The translations under genes and the position numbers were made by a program. Shown here piece by piece: positions 44,122-52,135 of a stretch of 64,000 bases of DNA. Below the pieces are notes generated by a model. That model saw only the letters and a program-made list of their open reading frames with translations, did no database searches and had not been told where the DNA came from. The first letter of the stretch is position 1, and every line of letters begins with the position of its first letter. Origin of the DNA: JAEYXS01 sp943367715 (GTDB lineage Bacteria; Verrucomicrobiota; Verrucomicrobiia; Limisphaerales; JAEYXS01); NCBI GenBank assembly GCA_943367715.1, contig CALRJY020000017.1, positions 1 to 64,000 of the forward strand, written 5' to 3'.

Positions 44122-44868
44122 CTACGAGGCGCGGCGACGGAGTTTTTGGCGCAGGGCGCGCAACATGAGTCGGGCATACCAGGTGGCGGGCAGGTGGCCT
44201 TGTTCCAAGCTTGTCTGATGTTGTTGCTGCGCGAGCTCGGTGCGGGCGGCTTCGAAATGGGGAAGCATGTCCGGATGGATCACGGGTGAAAGACGTGGTT
44301 CTTTACCAGCGTGCGCCGGGTCTTTGCGCGCCAGAAAAAGATTCTGGCGATACCAAGGCTCGATGCGTGAATCGTCCCAGAGCTGCCAGCGGATGGAGTC
44401 ATCACAGGTGTAACCGCGAGCATTGAAGAGGCCCTGCCAATAGGCGAGCCACTGGCAATTGACGTGGTGCTGGCCGGGTTGACCGGGACAGGCGGCGGAG
44501 AAAAATACGTGGCTCCCGTGGCTGACCAAGCTCTCGACAAGACAGGGTGCGATGGCTGGGTCCAGGTGTTCGGCCACTTCCAAGCACAGGACGAGATCAA
44601 ACTGGCGGCCTAGCTGGAGGGGTTTGGTGAGGTCGCGGCATTGATACTGCGAGGAAGGAATGAGGAGCTGGCGGTCATCCAGCGCCACCCCGTCCACGCC
44701 GAGAAAATCGGTGAGGCCCAGCGCCGTGGCAGCACGCAACCAGGTGCCCGTACCGCAGCCGACATCCAGCAGGCTGGTGGCGGGAACGGTGCGGAGCATC
44801 ACGGGCAGCGCCGCCTCGGGTCCGGTGGTGGTGTGGGTGTTCCGGCGATGATCGTAATCGATGCTCAT
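44122..44868 (-). CDS. Class I SAM-dependent methyltransferase
   Basis: A 248-residue Rossmann methyltransferase. Motif I is LLDVGCGTGTWLRAA (about 35-50), followed by DFLGVDG (acidic strand 2), FDLVLCLEVAEHLDP (motif IV/post) and SHGSHVFFSAACPGQPGQHH. The layout is Methyltransf_23-like, often acting on sugars or small metabolites. The C-terminal 60 residues are basic and Arg/Gln rich. No substrate can be given from context. Confidence 0.88.
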   Translation of the reverse strand: MSIDYDHRRNTHTTTGPEAALPVMLRTVPATSLLDVGCGTGTWLRAATALGLTDFLGVDGVALDDRQLLIPSSQYQCRDLTKPLQLGRQFDLVLCLEVAEHLDPAIAPCLVESLVSHGSHVFFSAACPGQPGQHHVNCQWLAYWQGLFNARGYTCDDSIRWQLWDDSRIEPWYRQNLFLARKDPAHAGKEPRLSPVIHPDMLPHFEAARTELAQQQHQTSLEQGHLPATWYARLMLRALRQKLRRRAS

Positions 44869-44956
44869 GCGTGGAGACGGTCATGATCCCCTGCTCTGCT
44901 TTCGGAAAGATTAACAGAGCAAAGCATTGGCGGCAGCAAAAATGGCGAACGGTCGG

Positions 44957-46471
44957 TCACTTCACTTCCGGCGGCACGTTGCCGTAGAGCCACGGCGCGC
45001 GATAAGGTGGTGCGGGTAGCGGGACGGGAATGGTGCCGGGCTTGAGCGAATTCGCGAGGGCTACACCGGCGTCGGCGAATTGCTGGCCGGCGCTGATCTC
45101 GAGATTGCTGTAAGCGGTGAGGCGGGTTTCGTAGCCGCCGCCGTTGGGGCCGAAGGCTTCTTTCGTGGGCACATAGCCGACGCAGCCGTTGGCGAGTTCC
45201 ACGGGGAACGTGAGCGGGAATTGGCTGCGCTTCTTGATGTCGAGGCCGTATTCCACGAAGTATTCGGCAGGGTTGCTGACGCAGACGACGGGGCCGACCT
45301 GGATGGCCTGCACTTCGACCTCCACGGAAGGATGTTTCTGGAGGAGGGCATCGAGCATCAGGATTTCCTTCGCGAAGGTGATCTCGGTGGTGCTGTATTT
45401 CTTGGGGTCGCCTTGGACGATGTCGAGGCTTTGCTTCACGCGTTCGGAGGAAGGCAGGCGGCGGGGGATGTTCCAGACTTTGGCTTTGAAATCGACGGGG
45501 GCATTGGTGCCGGGTGTTAAACTGAGGAGAACCTTCACGGCTTCCGCACCGACACGGCCACCGACGAGACGGGACCATTGTTCATTGCCGGGTCGCGCGT
45601 AGGGGCTGAGGTTATCCACTTGTGTGACATCGCCCGAGGCGCCTTGGAGGAAGACGACGACGACTTCCGGACCGAACGCGCCACGGATGACTTGCTCGAG
45701 GTATTGGATCCAGTTCGCGGAGATGCCGCCGGGATTCGTAGTGGCGTGACAGGCGTAGTTCACGACGCAGCCGATGAGTTTGCCGTCCTTGTTCCAAGAG
45801 CCGATGACGCCGACTTGCGGATCGATGGGCGCGGCGTAACCGATGATGTCGGGATTGCCCGCACCGGGGTGGCTGAAACTGAGGCCGTTCTTCATGCGAA
45901 GGCGGCGATTGAAGGCGACCTTGTCCTCGTGACCGGAACCGAATCCGGTGGGGGCCTCAACGCGCCGTTTGTCCGCATTGACAACAGCGGTCACGATCTG
46001 GTCCTCGAGGTATTTGAGGAACTTGGGATCGGCACAGGAGGATTGTTCGTAGGCGAGCTTCTTCACGAGATCGGAGGCATGGTCGAATTCGCCGGGCTGC
46101 ACCATGCCGACGGGACCGGAGGAATGAGAATGCGAGGCGCCGATCATGACGGCCTCGGGAGCGATGCCGCACTCGGCCTGGATGCGTTTCCGGGCGCGCA
46201 GGACGAGATCGCGCGGGATCATGAGGGTATCGGTGCCAACGAGGGCCACGCGCTTCTGGCCGTCATCGAAGACGGCGGCGCGGACTTTGCACGGGTCGTG
46301 AAGGGTTTTGTGGAAGGACTTGCCGTAGCCGCCGGGCTGTTCCATGCCGATCTCGGGAGTGATATCCGCCTCCGCGTAACCGGCCTTGAGAACGGGCACC
46401 TTGGGTTCCGCAGCCGACACAGCGAAGGTCATCAGCAAGGCAAAAAGGAAGAAGAGACGGAGGGCTTTCAT
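44957..46471 (-). CDS. Secreted neutral ceramidase-like (NEUT/ALK) protein
   Basis: A 504-residue exported protein with signal MKALRLFFLFALLMTFAVSA. The mature N-terminus LKAGYAEADITPEIGMEQPGGYG is the usual start of neutral/alkaline non-lysosomal ceramidase N-terminal domains. MIGASHSHSSGPVG provides the conserved His pair for metal binding, and CVVNYACHATTNPGG the second metal segment. FLQGASGDVTQVDN follows. Many bacterial members of this domain family act on unknown amide or ester substrates and are not true ceramidases; the C-terminal ceramidase domain is not apparent. Confidence 0.9.
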   Translation of the reverse strand: MKALRLFFLFALLMTFAVSAAEPKVPVLKAGYAEADITPEIGMEQPGGYGKSFHKTLHDPCKVRAAVFDDGQKRVALVGTDTLMIPRDLVLRARKRIQAECGIAPEAVMIGASHSHSSGPVGMVQPGEFDHASDLVKKLAYEQSSCADPKFLKYLEDQIVTAVVNADKRRVEAPTGFGSGHEDKVAFNRRLRMKNGLSFSHPGAGNPDIIGYAAPIDPQVGVIGSWNKDGKLIGCVVNYACHATTNPGGISANWIQYLEQVIRGAFGPEVVVVFLQGASGDVTQVDNLSPYARPGNEQWSRLVGGRVGAEAVKVLLSLTPGTNAPVDFKAKVWNIPRRLPSSERVKQSLDIVQGDPKKYSTTEITFAKEILMLDALLQKHPSVEVEVQAIQVGPVVCVSNPAEYFVEYGLDIKKRSQFPLTFPVELANGCVGYVPTKEAFGPNGGGYETRLTAYSNLEISAGQQFADAGVALANSLKPGTIPVPLPAPPYRAPWLYGNVPPEVK

Positions 46472-46638
46472 AAGTTCTTATTACTGACGATGAGCCGGAG
46501 AAACAACTTCGAAGTAAATAGGGGCCGTTCCGCACCGGAGATTTCTAAAAGTGGCGATTGCGGAAAATGGCCGGAGGGTGAACATTGGCTTGTAGGGCGG
46601 GGTCGAATTGTTATCCTTTTGGCCCTTCACGATTAAGC

Positions 46639-47628
46639 ATGAGTTCAGTGTCAATGAGTCCGGCTGCGGGTGGGACCTCGTCCCTGAAGATGGTGCCGTG
46701 CGGCAAGTGCGGCAAAAGCATCTTCATTCCCAGCACCATGGCTCCGCTCTCCACCACCCCCTGCCCCAAGTGCGGGCATCCGGTGATGCTGCCTCTGAAG
46801 TTGCGCCAGTTTGAGTTGCGCGCGGTGATCGCTTCCGGCGGCATGGGCACGGTTTACCGGTCCTATGATACTTCGCTCGAGCGGGAAGTGGCGGTAAAGC
46901 TGATGCGGCGCGAGTTCACGACGGACACCGCGCTGGTCGAGAGTTTCGCCCGTGAGGCGAAGGCCTGTGCGGGGCTGAATCATACGAATATCATCCACAT
47001 CTACGCCTTTGATGAATGGGATGGTGAGAAATACATCGTCATGGAGCTGGCGGATTGCGGCAGCCTGGATGACCGGATCGAGAAGGAAGGTGCGGTGCCG
47101 GAATTGCAAGTGCTGGATGTGGGTGTCGATGTGGCCGCAGCCTTGAAGGAAGCGAGCAATCACAACCTGCTGCATCTGGACATCAAGCCCGGTAACATCC
47201 TGTTCAATTCCGAGAACAAACCCAAGCTGGTGGACTTCGGTCTGGCGCGCAAAGCGGATGCCGAACAAGCCGAGGAGGATGGGGTCTTAGGCACGCCTTA
47301 TTATATCGCGCCGGAACGGGTTTCGCAGACGGGCGAGAGTTATCTTTCCGACATGTACAGCCTGGCCGCCACGCTGTATCATGCGTTGACGGGCAAGGTG
47401 CCGTTTGAAGCGCCGGATATTCAGGAAGCAGCCTTTGCGCATGTGAACACCGCACTGACGCCGCCCATTCACTTGAACCCGGCCATCACCGCACCCACGA
47501 ATGAGGCCATCTGCGTGGCCATGGCGAAAGACCCGGCGCAACGTTACCAGACCTACGATGAGTTCATCATGGCTTTGGAATCCGCCCGCAGCCAATTGCT
47601 GGTAAAAACGTTCCGGTCGCAGCAGTAA
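46639..47628 (+). CDS. Serine/threonine protein kinase with an N-terminal zinc ribbon
   Basis: A 329-residue cytoplasmic Hanks-type kinase from the ATG at 46639 (46585 is an in-frame alternative). A zinc ribbon (CGKC ... CPKC, Cys21, 24, 42, 45) opens the protein. The kinase has the Gly loop ASGGMGTVYR, VAVKLM (Lys), HLDIKPGN catalytic loop, VDFGLAR and GTPYYIAPERV. The catalytic loop reads HLD instead of HRD, which makes it a non-RD kinase. No transmembrane helix or PASTA domain is present, so it is a soluble signalling kinase. It is convergent with the Gfo/Idh gene and shares a terminator region with it. The FHA protein 29 kb away is a conceivable but unproven reader. Confidence 0.93.
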   Translation: MSSVSMSPAAGGTSSLKMVPCGKCGKSIFIPSTMAPLSTTPCPKCGHPVMLPLKLRQFELRAVIASGGMGTVYRSYDTSLEREVAVKLMRREFTTDTALVESFAREAKACAGLNHTNIIHIYAFDEWDGEKYIVMELADCGSLDDRIEKEGAVPELQVLDVGVDVAAALKEASNHNLLHLDIKPGNILFNSENKPKLVDFGLARKADAEQAEEDGVLGTPYYIAPERVSQTGESYLSDMYSLAATLYHALTGKVPFEAPDIQEAAFAHVNTALTPPIHLNPAITAPTNEAICVAMAKDPAQRYQTYDEFIMALESARSQLLVKTFRSQQ

Positions 47629-47635
47629 CCCCTTC

Positions 47636-47673
47636 TGTAAAAACAAAAAAGGCCACCTGCTCCAGGCGGCCTT
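47636..47673 (-). terminator. Intrinsic terminator after the Gfo/Idh/MocA gene
   Basis: aaggcc-a-cctg pairs with cagg-c-ggcctt (47649-47673, one mismatch, 3-nt loop). On the minus strand it is followed by TTTTTTGTTTTTAC. It lies between the kinase (+) and the oxidoreductase (-). Confidence 0.85.
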
Positions 47674-47693
47674 CGTGCATTCGCAGAATTCTC

Positions 47694-48989
47694 TTACACC
47701 TCAAACCACTTCGGCTCAAAGGTGATTTTGGCATTCGTATTTACCGCCTCATTCGCCTTCAGCGCAGCGACGGTGGCCTCGAAGCCTTCCTTCCATCCCG
47801 CGTGCGGAGCCTTCTTCTCGTTGATGCTTTCAATGAAAGCTTCCAGCGAATAGTAAGCGGGTGAATCACCATCCGCCGCTGCTTCCGCGGGCTTGAGCCC
47901 TTGGGCGATCAATTGCGTGGCGTTCGCCACCAGTGCGATGCCGGCCTCGCCAGTCGCCGGGAACGTATCTTTCTTCGCATACACTTCCCAGCCGAGCAAC
48001 GGCGAATCCGCTTCCTTGAACATCCAGGCGCGATTCTCGCGGATCATGATGGCAGCATCCGTGCCGGAGAAGACGTCGTAGTTGCCTTCGAAAGAATTCG
48101 TCAGCGTGGCATCATAGATCATCCGCGCGCCGCCGGGATATTCCAAAATGACTTGCGTGGTATCCGCCACATTACGCCCGTCCTTCCAATGCAGGATGGA
48201 TCCGAAGCCGGTGACGGAAACAGGATTGGCGCGCATGAACCACGACGCAACGTCGATGGAATGGATGCCGATTTCACCCACAAGGCCGGGTGAAGTGTCC
48301 TGGCGCAAACGCCAGTTCAATTCCTTCTCGCGCTCGGGGCTGGGCGAGGTGCGGCGCCAGCTTTCCTTCTTGTGATACTGCGAACGCGCGACCGTCAGCG
48401 CGCCAGCCGCACCCGTGCGGACGAAGTCCACCACGTGATGATGCTGCGGATTCGCGCGATATTGCAGGCCCACTTGGAAGATCTGCTTGCTGTCGCGGGC
48501 CGCCTTGGCGATGGCGCGGGCATCCTCGATGGTGTGTGCCAAGGGAGCTTCGCAATAGACGTGCTTGCCCGCTTGCAAAGCCGCGATGACGATCTCCTTA
48601 TGCTGATGCGTCGGCGTGGCGATGACCACCGCCTCGACATCTTTGCTCTCCAGCAATTTCCGGTAATCTTCGAACTGCGCGGCATTCGGGGCTCCGCTCT
48701 TCGCCCGGCGCAACGAGGCTCCGTACGTCTCGGCCACACCCGTCACCGGGGCGTTGGGCAGGCGTGAAAGGTGCCCGATCATGTCGCGGCCCCAAGCCCC
48801 GACACCGATGACACCACACTTCACCGGCGGCCCAATTTTCTTGGGCGGTTTGACGGCAGCGACAGGTTTCGTGGCCGCGTCTTGCGCGGTGATCTCCACG
48901 CCGCCCAGCATCATCATGAGGGATGCGAGTGATCCCCCTTTCAGAAAACTGCGGCGGTTCAGATCGGCTTGGACTTCAGTCGGCTTCAT
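47694..48989 (-). CDS. Tat-exported Gfo/Idh/MocA family oxidoreductase
   Basis: A 431-residue NAD(P)-dependent sugar oxidoreductase family member with twin-arginine signal NRRSFLKGGSLASLMMMLGG. The Rossmann part has KCGVIGVGAWGRDMIGHL. The catalytic-region motif is KHVYCEAPLAHTIEDA (EKP-like as EAP), and a conserved GEIGIHSIDVASWFM (His of the second domain) follows. Exported members typically act on 3-keto- or rare sugars. It is 30 nt downstream of a ThuA-domain gene in the same direction, a pairing reminiscent of ThuA/ThuB trehalose and disaccharide utilisation modules. Confidence 0.93.
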   Translation of the reverse strand: MKPTEVQADLNRRSFLKGGSLASLMMMLGGVEITAQDAATKPVAAVKPPKKIGPPVKCGVIGVGAWGRDMIGHLSRLPNAPVTGVAETYGASLRRAKSGAPNAAQFEDYRKLLESKDVEAVVIATPTHQHKEIVIAALQAGKHVYCEAPLAHTIEDARAIAKAARDSKQIFQVGLQYRANPQHHHVVDFVRTGAAGALTVARSQYHKKESWRRTSPSPEREKELNWRLRQDTSPGLVGEIGIHSIDVASWFMRANPVSVTGFGSILHWKDGRNVADTTQVILEYPGGARMIYDATLTNSFEGNYDVFSGTDAAIMIRENRAWMFKEADSPLLGWEVYAKKDTFPATGEAGIALVANATQLIAQGLKPAEAAADGDSPAYYSLEAFIESINEKKAPHAGWKEGFEATVAALKANEAVNTNAKITFEPKWFEV

Positions 48990-49019
48990 GTGCGTCTAAT
49001 AAATTGGCGGGTGTTCTGA

Positions 49020-49982
49020 TTAAAGTTTGACTGGCTGCGGCTGGGCGTCACCGGGCGCGAGCTTCAGCGCCCAGAGAATGCCGCCGAGGATGTGCTTCTG
49101 ATATTGCTGCGCGATCTCCGGCGAGTTCTTGCGGTTCTTCTCTTCCGCATCCCACATGTCCTCACGATGACCGAGCGAGGAGTAGAAAACGCGGCCTTGG
49201 CCAAATGCCTTGCACCAGGCCACCGGATAATCACCCGGCTTCTTGTCATTCGGATGCTGGTTCAAGCCGAGCAAGCCGCGGACCTTCGTGCGCTCGAAGC
49301 TTTTCATGATGTAGATTTCGTCAAACACCGTCCACGTAGCAGGCAGATGTTTGCAGGCAGCGTGAGCGGAGTCTTGATTCAGGCAATCCACTTGCACCTG
49401 CGCACCGTGCGTTTGGAATTCGCCACCGATCATGTCAATGAACGGGCGGAAGCCGTGGAACGTATCCGTGGCGCTGTGCATGCCCATGAAGGCCTTGCCA
49501 CTGTTCACCCAGTCGATGAAGCCCTGCTTGTCCGGCAGCGGCAGATCGCCCGTGGTATTGCAGAAGATCACACCATCGTAATTCTTCAAGTTCGCCGGGC
49601 TAAGCTTCTCCAGCTCTTTCTCCACGGACTTCATCCACACGGCGTTGTCTTCCTTGAACTTCTTGTCCGCCTCCTGGAATTTCGTCATGGCCTCCACGAA
49701 CTTCGGATCCTTCTCACCATCCGGCCCGGCCTTGGGGCGCTGTGGATTCTTCGGCTGGTTCGGCGGTTGCTGGACGAACTCCACCGCGAACTGGCCGCTC
49801 TCCTGCGCCAGCTTGCTCAAGGTCTTTTCCGCCGTGGCGATGGAGCTGTGCCGGAAACCGGTGGTGATGGTCACCACGAGCAGTTTCTTGGGCTTATCGG
49901 CAGCGAACGCAGGCAGGGCACACAAGGCAGCCAGTGCTACTGCCAGACTGCGGATGAAAGCATAGCGGGTCAGATTTTTCAT
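49020..49982 (-). CDS. Secreted ThuA-domain protein
   Basis: A 320-residue exported protein with signal MKNLTRYAFIRSLAVALAALCALPAFA. ThuA is a class I glutamine-amidotransferase-like fold with the KLLVVTITTGFRHSS start. The motifs FMGMHSATDTFHGFRPF (conserved His and Thr) and GRVFYSSLGHREDMW (C-terminal His) are present. Between strands 1 and 2 a Lys/Pro-rich insert (about 70-110, QPPNQPKNPQRPKAGPDGEK) lengthens the loop. It precedes the Gfo/Idh oxidoreductase and likely works on the same sugar substrate. ThuA-family chemistry is not firmly known from sequence. Confidence 0.92.
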   Translation of the reverse strand: MKNLTRYAFIRSLAVALAALCALPAFAADKPKKLLVVTITTGFRHSSIATAEKTLSKLAQESGQFAVEFVQQPPNQPKNPQRPKAGPDGEKDPKFVEAMTKFQEADKKFKEDNAVWMKSVEKELEKLSPANLKNYDGVIFCNTTGDLPLPDKQGFIDWVNSGKAFMGMHSATDTFHGFRPFIDMIGGEFQTHGAQVQVDCLNQDSAHAACKHLPATWTVFDEIYIMKSFERTKVRGLLGLNQHPNDKKPGDYPVAWCKAFGQGRVFYSSLGHREDMWDAEEKNRKNSPEIAQQYQKHILGGILWALKLAPGDAQPQPVKL

Positions 49983-50182
49983 ATACGTTTCCGTGGCCAG
50001 AAAGCCCAGAGATCGTCTCTGGGCATTGGACTGGCGTAATCGGGTCGGAATTCATTTAACCCAATGGCCGGAAGAAGCAAGCCATGGAAAATGAGTAATG
50101 CACGGTAGAAACCACCCTGAGCACCTTATTGGTCACCCTCCCCTGCTCCCGCACCACAAAATCTCCGCGCTCCAAAAAACGA

Positions 50183-50208
50183 AAAGGGCGGACTTTCGTC
50201 CGCCCTTT
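50183..50208 (-). terminator. Intrinsic terminator after the class II aldolase
   Basis: aaagggcggac (50183-50193) pairs perfectly with gtccgcccttt (50198-50208) over tttc. On the minus strand TCGTTTTTTGG follows. Confidence 0.87.
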
Positions 50209-50231
50209 CGCTTGTTAAATGATCAGATCGC

Positions 50232-51197
50232 CTAGTCAAAAGCGTGGCCGGCGCAGCACAGCACGTTCTTGATCTTGTGGCGCACCAGTTCCTTCACCAT
50301 GTCACGGGCCGGTGCGAGGTACTTGCGCGGATCGAATTCTTTCGGCTTCTCCGAGAGCACCTTGCGGATGCCGGCCGTCATGGCCATGCGGAGGTCGGTA
50401 TCGATGTTCACCTTCGTGCAACCCACGCGGCGGGCCACTTCGATGTCGGCTTCCGGCACACCAGCGGTGTCCGTGCCCATGTTGCCGCCGTATTTATTGA
50501 TCGCGTCAGCGAGATACTTCGGCACCGAGGAGGCTCCGTGCAACACCAGCGGGTAATCGCCCATGCCGGCATCGCTCAAGGCCTTCTTGATGAGCTTGAG
50601 GCGTTCCAGGTCCAGGTGCTGTTCACCCTTGAACTTGTAAGCACCATGACTGTTGCCGATGGCAATCGCGAGGGAGTCGCAACCAGATTCCTTCACGAAC
50701 TTCACGGCTTCATCCGGCACGGTGTAATGACCGCTGGCCGAGTGGCAGCCGCCTTCTTCGCCGTCGTCGAATTGCGCGCCGACGAGGTGACCGAGCTCGG
50801 ATTCCACCACGCAGTTATGCTTGTGGGCGTAATCCACAACCTTGCGGGTGATCTCGACGTTCTTCTCGAAATTCTCGTGGGAGGCGTCAATCATCACGCT
50901 GGTGAACCCTTCGTCGATGCACTCTTTGCACAATTCGAACGTATCACCGTGGTCCAGATGGACGGCGATGGGGATGGTGGAAACGCTGACCGCGGCCTCG
51001 ATGAGCTTCTTCAGATACACCGGGTTCGCGTAATGACGCGCGCCCTTGGAGATCTGGAGCATGACGGGTGCTTTTTCTTCTTCGCAGGCCTCGATGATGG
51101 CTTGGAGGAGTTCCATGTTGTTCACGTTGAAGGCACCGAGGGCATACTTGCCCTTGAGCGCCTTGGCGAACAAGTCGGTTGTGTGTGTCAGTGGCAT
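50232..51197 (-). CDS. fba: Class II fructose-bisphosphate aldolase
   Basis: A zinc-dependent glycolytic/gluconeogenic aldolase (fructose-1,6-bisphosphate to DHAP and G3P), 321 residues. Signatures are LGAFNVNNMELLQAI, VHLDHGDTFELCKECI (catalytic Asp and zinc His), VESELGHLVG (Glu), AIAIGNSHGAYKF (zinc His) and LVLHGASSVP (zinc His). A tagatose-bisphosphate aldolase cannot be fully excluded. The short FDDGEEGGCHSASGHYTVP loop is typical of FBA class IIB-like proteins. It is separated by about 95 nt from the ankyrin gene upstream and ends at its own terminator. Confidence 0.93.
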   Translation of the reverse strand: MPLTHTTDLFAKALKGKYALGAFNVNNMELLQAIIEACEEEKAPVMLQISKGARHYANPVYLKKLIEAAVSVSTIPIAVHLDHGDTFELCKECIDEGFTSVMIDASHENFEKNVEITRKVVDYAHKHNCVVESELGHLVGAQFDDGEEGGCHSASGHYTVPDEAVKFVKESGCDSLAIAIGNSHGAYKFKGEQHLDLERLKLIKKALSDAGMGDYPLVLHGASSVPKYLADAINKYGGNMGTDTAGVPEADIEVARRVGCTKVNIDTDLRMAMTAGIRKVLSEKPKEFDPRKYLAPARDMVKELVRHKIKNVLCCAGHAFD

Positions 51198-51292
51198 AAT
51201 TAAAATCCGATTCAGGTTTACCCGGTCCAGCCGGAAAACAAACAGGTTCGGAGTCTAGGCGGCTCTGCCCAAAAGAAAACTCAAATTTTTGG

Positions 51293-52129
51293 CTAAGGTA
51301 TGGCGGGCTTGGCCCCCTGCCGGGTGGACAGGAATTCGATGGCATTGGTCTGATTATACTGCCGGGCCATGTCCAGCGCAGTTTTTCCCTGCCGGTTGGT
51401 GATATCGAGGCGGGCACCGTGCTGCCAAAGCACAAGCAATGCCTTCTGAGAGGACGGGCTGATCGCCGCACTATGCATCGGCGTGGCCCCATTCCGGTTT
51501 AAGGCATTCGGGTCGGCTCCCGCCTTTAGCAACAATTCCAGGGTCTTGGAATGCTGGTTGTGCAACCCCATGTGCAAGGGCGTCGCCCCGTAATGATTCG
51601 TGGCATTGGGATCGGCACCGTGCTTCAGGAGCAATTCCATCAGTTCAGGTTTCTGGCTGGCCGCAAAATGGATGGATTGATATCCGATGGGCGAACTCGC
51701 TTTGACATCCGCAGCATGTTCCAGCAACAAACGGCTGATCTCCACATTTCCCTTTAACGCCGCGATCTGCAAAGGCGTCAGCCCGGCGGATTCCAAGTCC
51801 ACAAACTCCTCATTGCGATTATCGCGCGAGACCGGGGCCATGAAGAGTTTGTCCCAGATGAATATCGTGAGCTCTTCCATGAAGTTCCGGCTGCCCGAAC
51901 GGGGCCGGATCTGCACCTGGAGCTGTTTTACCGGGATATTTGCCACGTTCACCAGCTCTGGCTGTTTACGTAATAGCCGCTCCACCTTCTCGAAATCATC
52001 TCGAAAAACCGCCAGTCGAAGTTCCCTCCCCGAATCTCCGGGCCAGCTCAAATAGACCGCCCATAGCGCCAGCCCGAACGCGCCGGCCAGCAGCCATTTC
52101 CTTCTATTAGATTTCGGATTGTCGCTCAC
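51293..52129 (-). CDS. Membrane-anchored ankyrin-repeat protein
   Basis: A 278-residue protein with a single N-terminal membrane helix (WLLAGAFGLALWAVYLSW). The periplasmic-side part has four or five ankyrin repeats: GLTPLQIAALKGNVEISRLLLEHA, GYQSIHFAASQKPELMELLLKHG, GATPLHMGLHNQHSKTLELLL, and GATPMHSAAISPSSQKALLVLW. GTG at 52129 is the likely start; an AAGGGAG Shine-Dalgarno is adjacent and the upstream lactate permease ends 6 nt before it. The pair is co-transcribed. The binding partner is unknown. Confidence 0.9.
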   Translation of the reverse strand: MSDNPKSNRRKWLLAGAFGLALWAVYLSWPGDSGRELRLAVFRDDFEKVERLLRKQPELVNVANIPVKQLQVQIRPRSGSRNFMEELTIFIWDKLFMAPVSRDNRNEEFVDLESAGLTPLQIAALKGNVEISRLLLEHAADVKASSPIGYQSIHFAASQKPELMELLLKHGADPNATNHYGATPLHMGLHNQHSKTLELLLKAGADPNALNRNGATPMHSAAISPSSQKALLVLWQHGARLDITNRQGKTALDMARQYNQTNAIEFLSTRQGAKPAIP

Positions 52130-52135
52130 ACTCCC

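Noticed and set aside
45578..46636. 352-codon + strand frame opposite the ceramidase-like gene
   Set aside because: Mirror frame; the opposite strand has signal peptide and metal motifs.
50244..51203. 319-codon + strand frame opposite the class II aldolase (also 49092-50039 opposite ThuA)
   Set aside because: Antisense to well-conserved enzymes.
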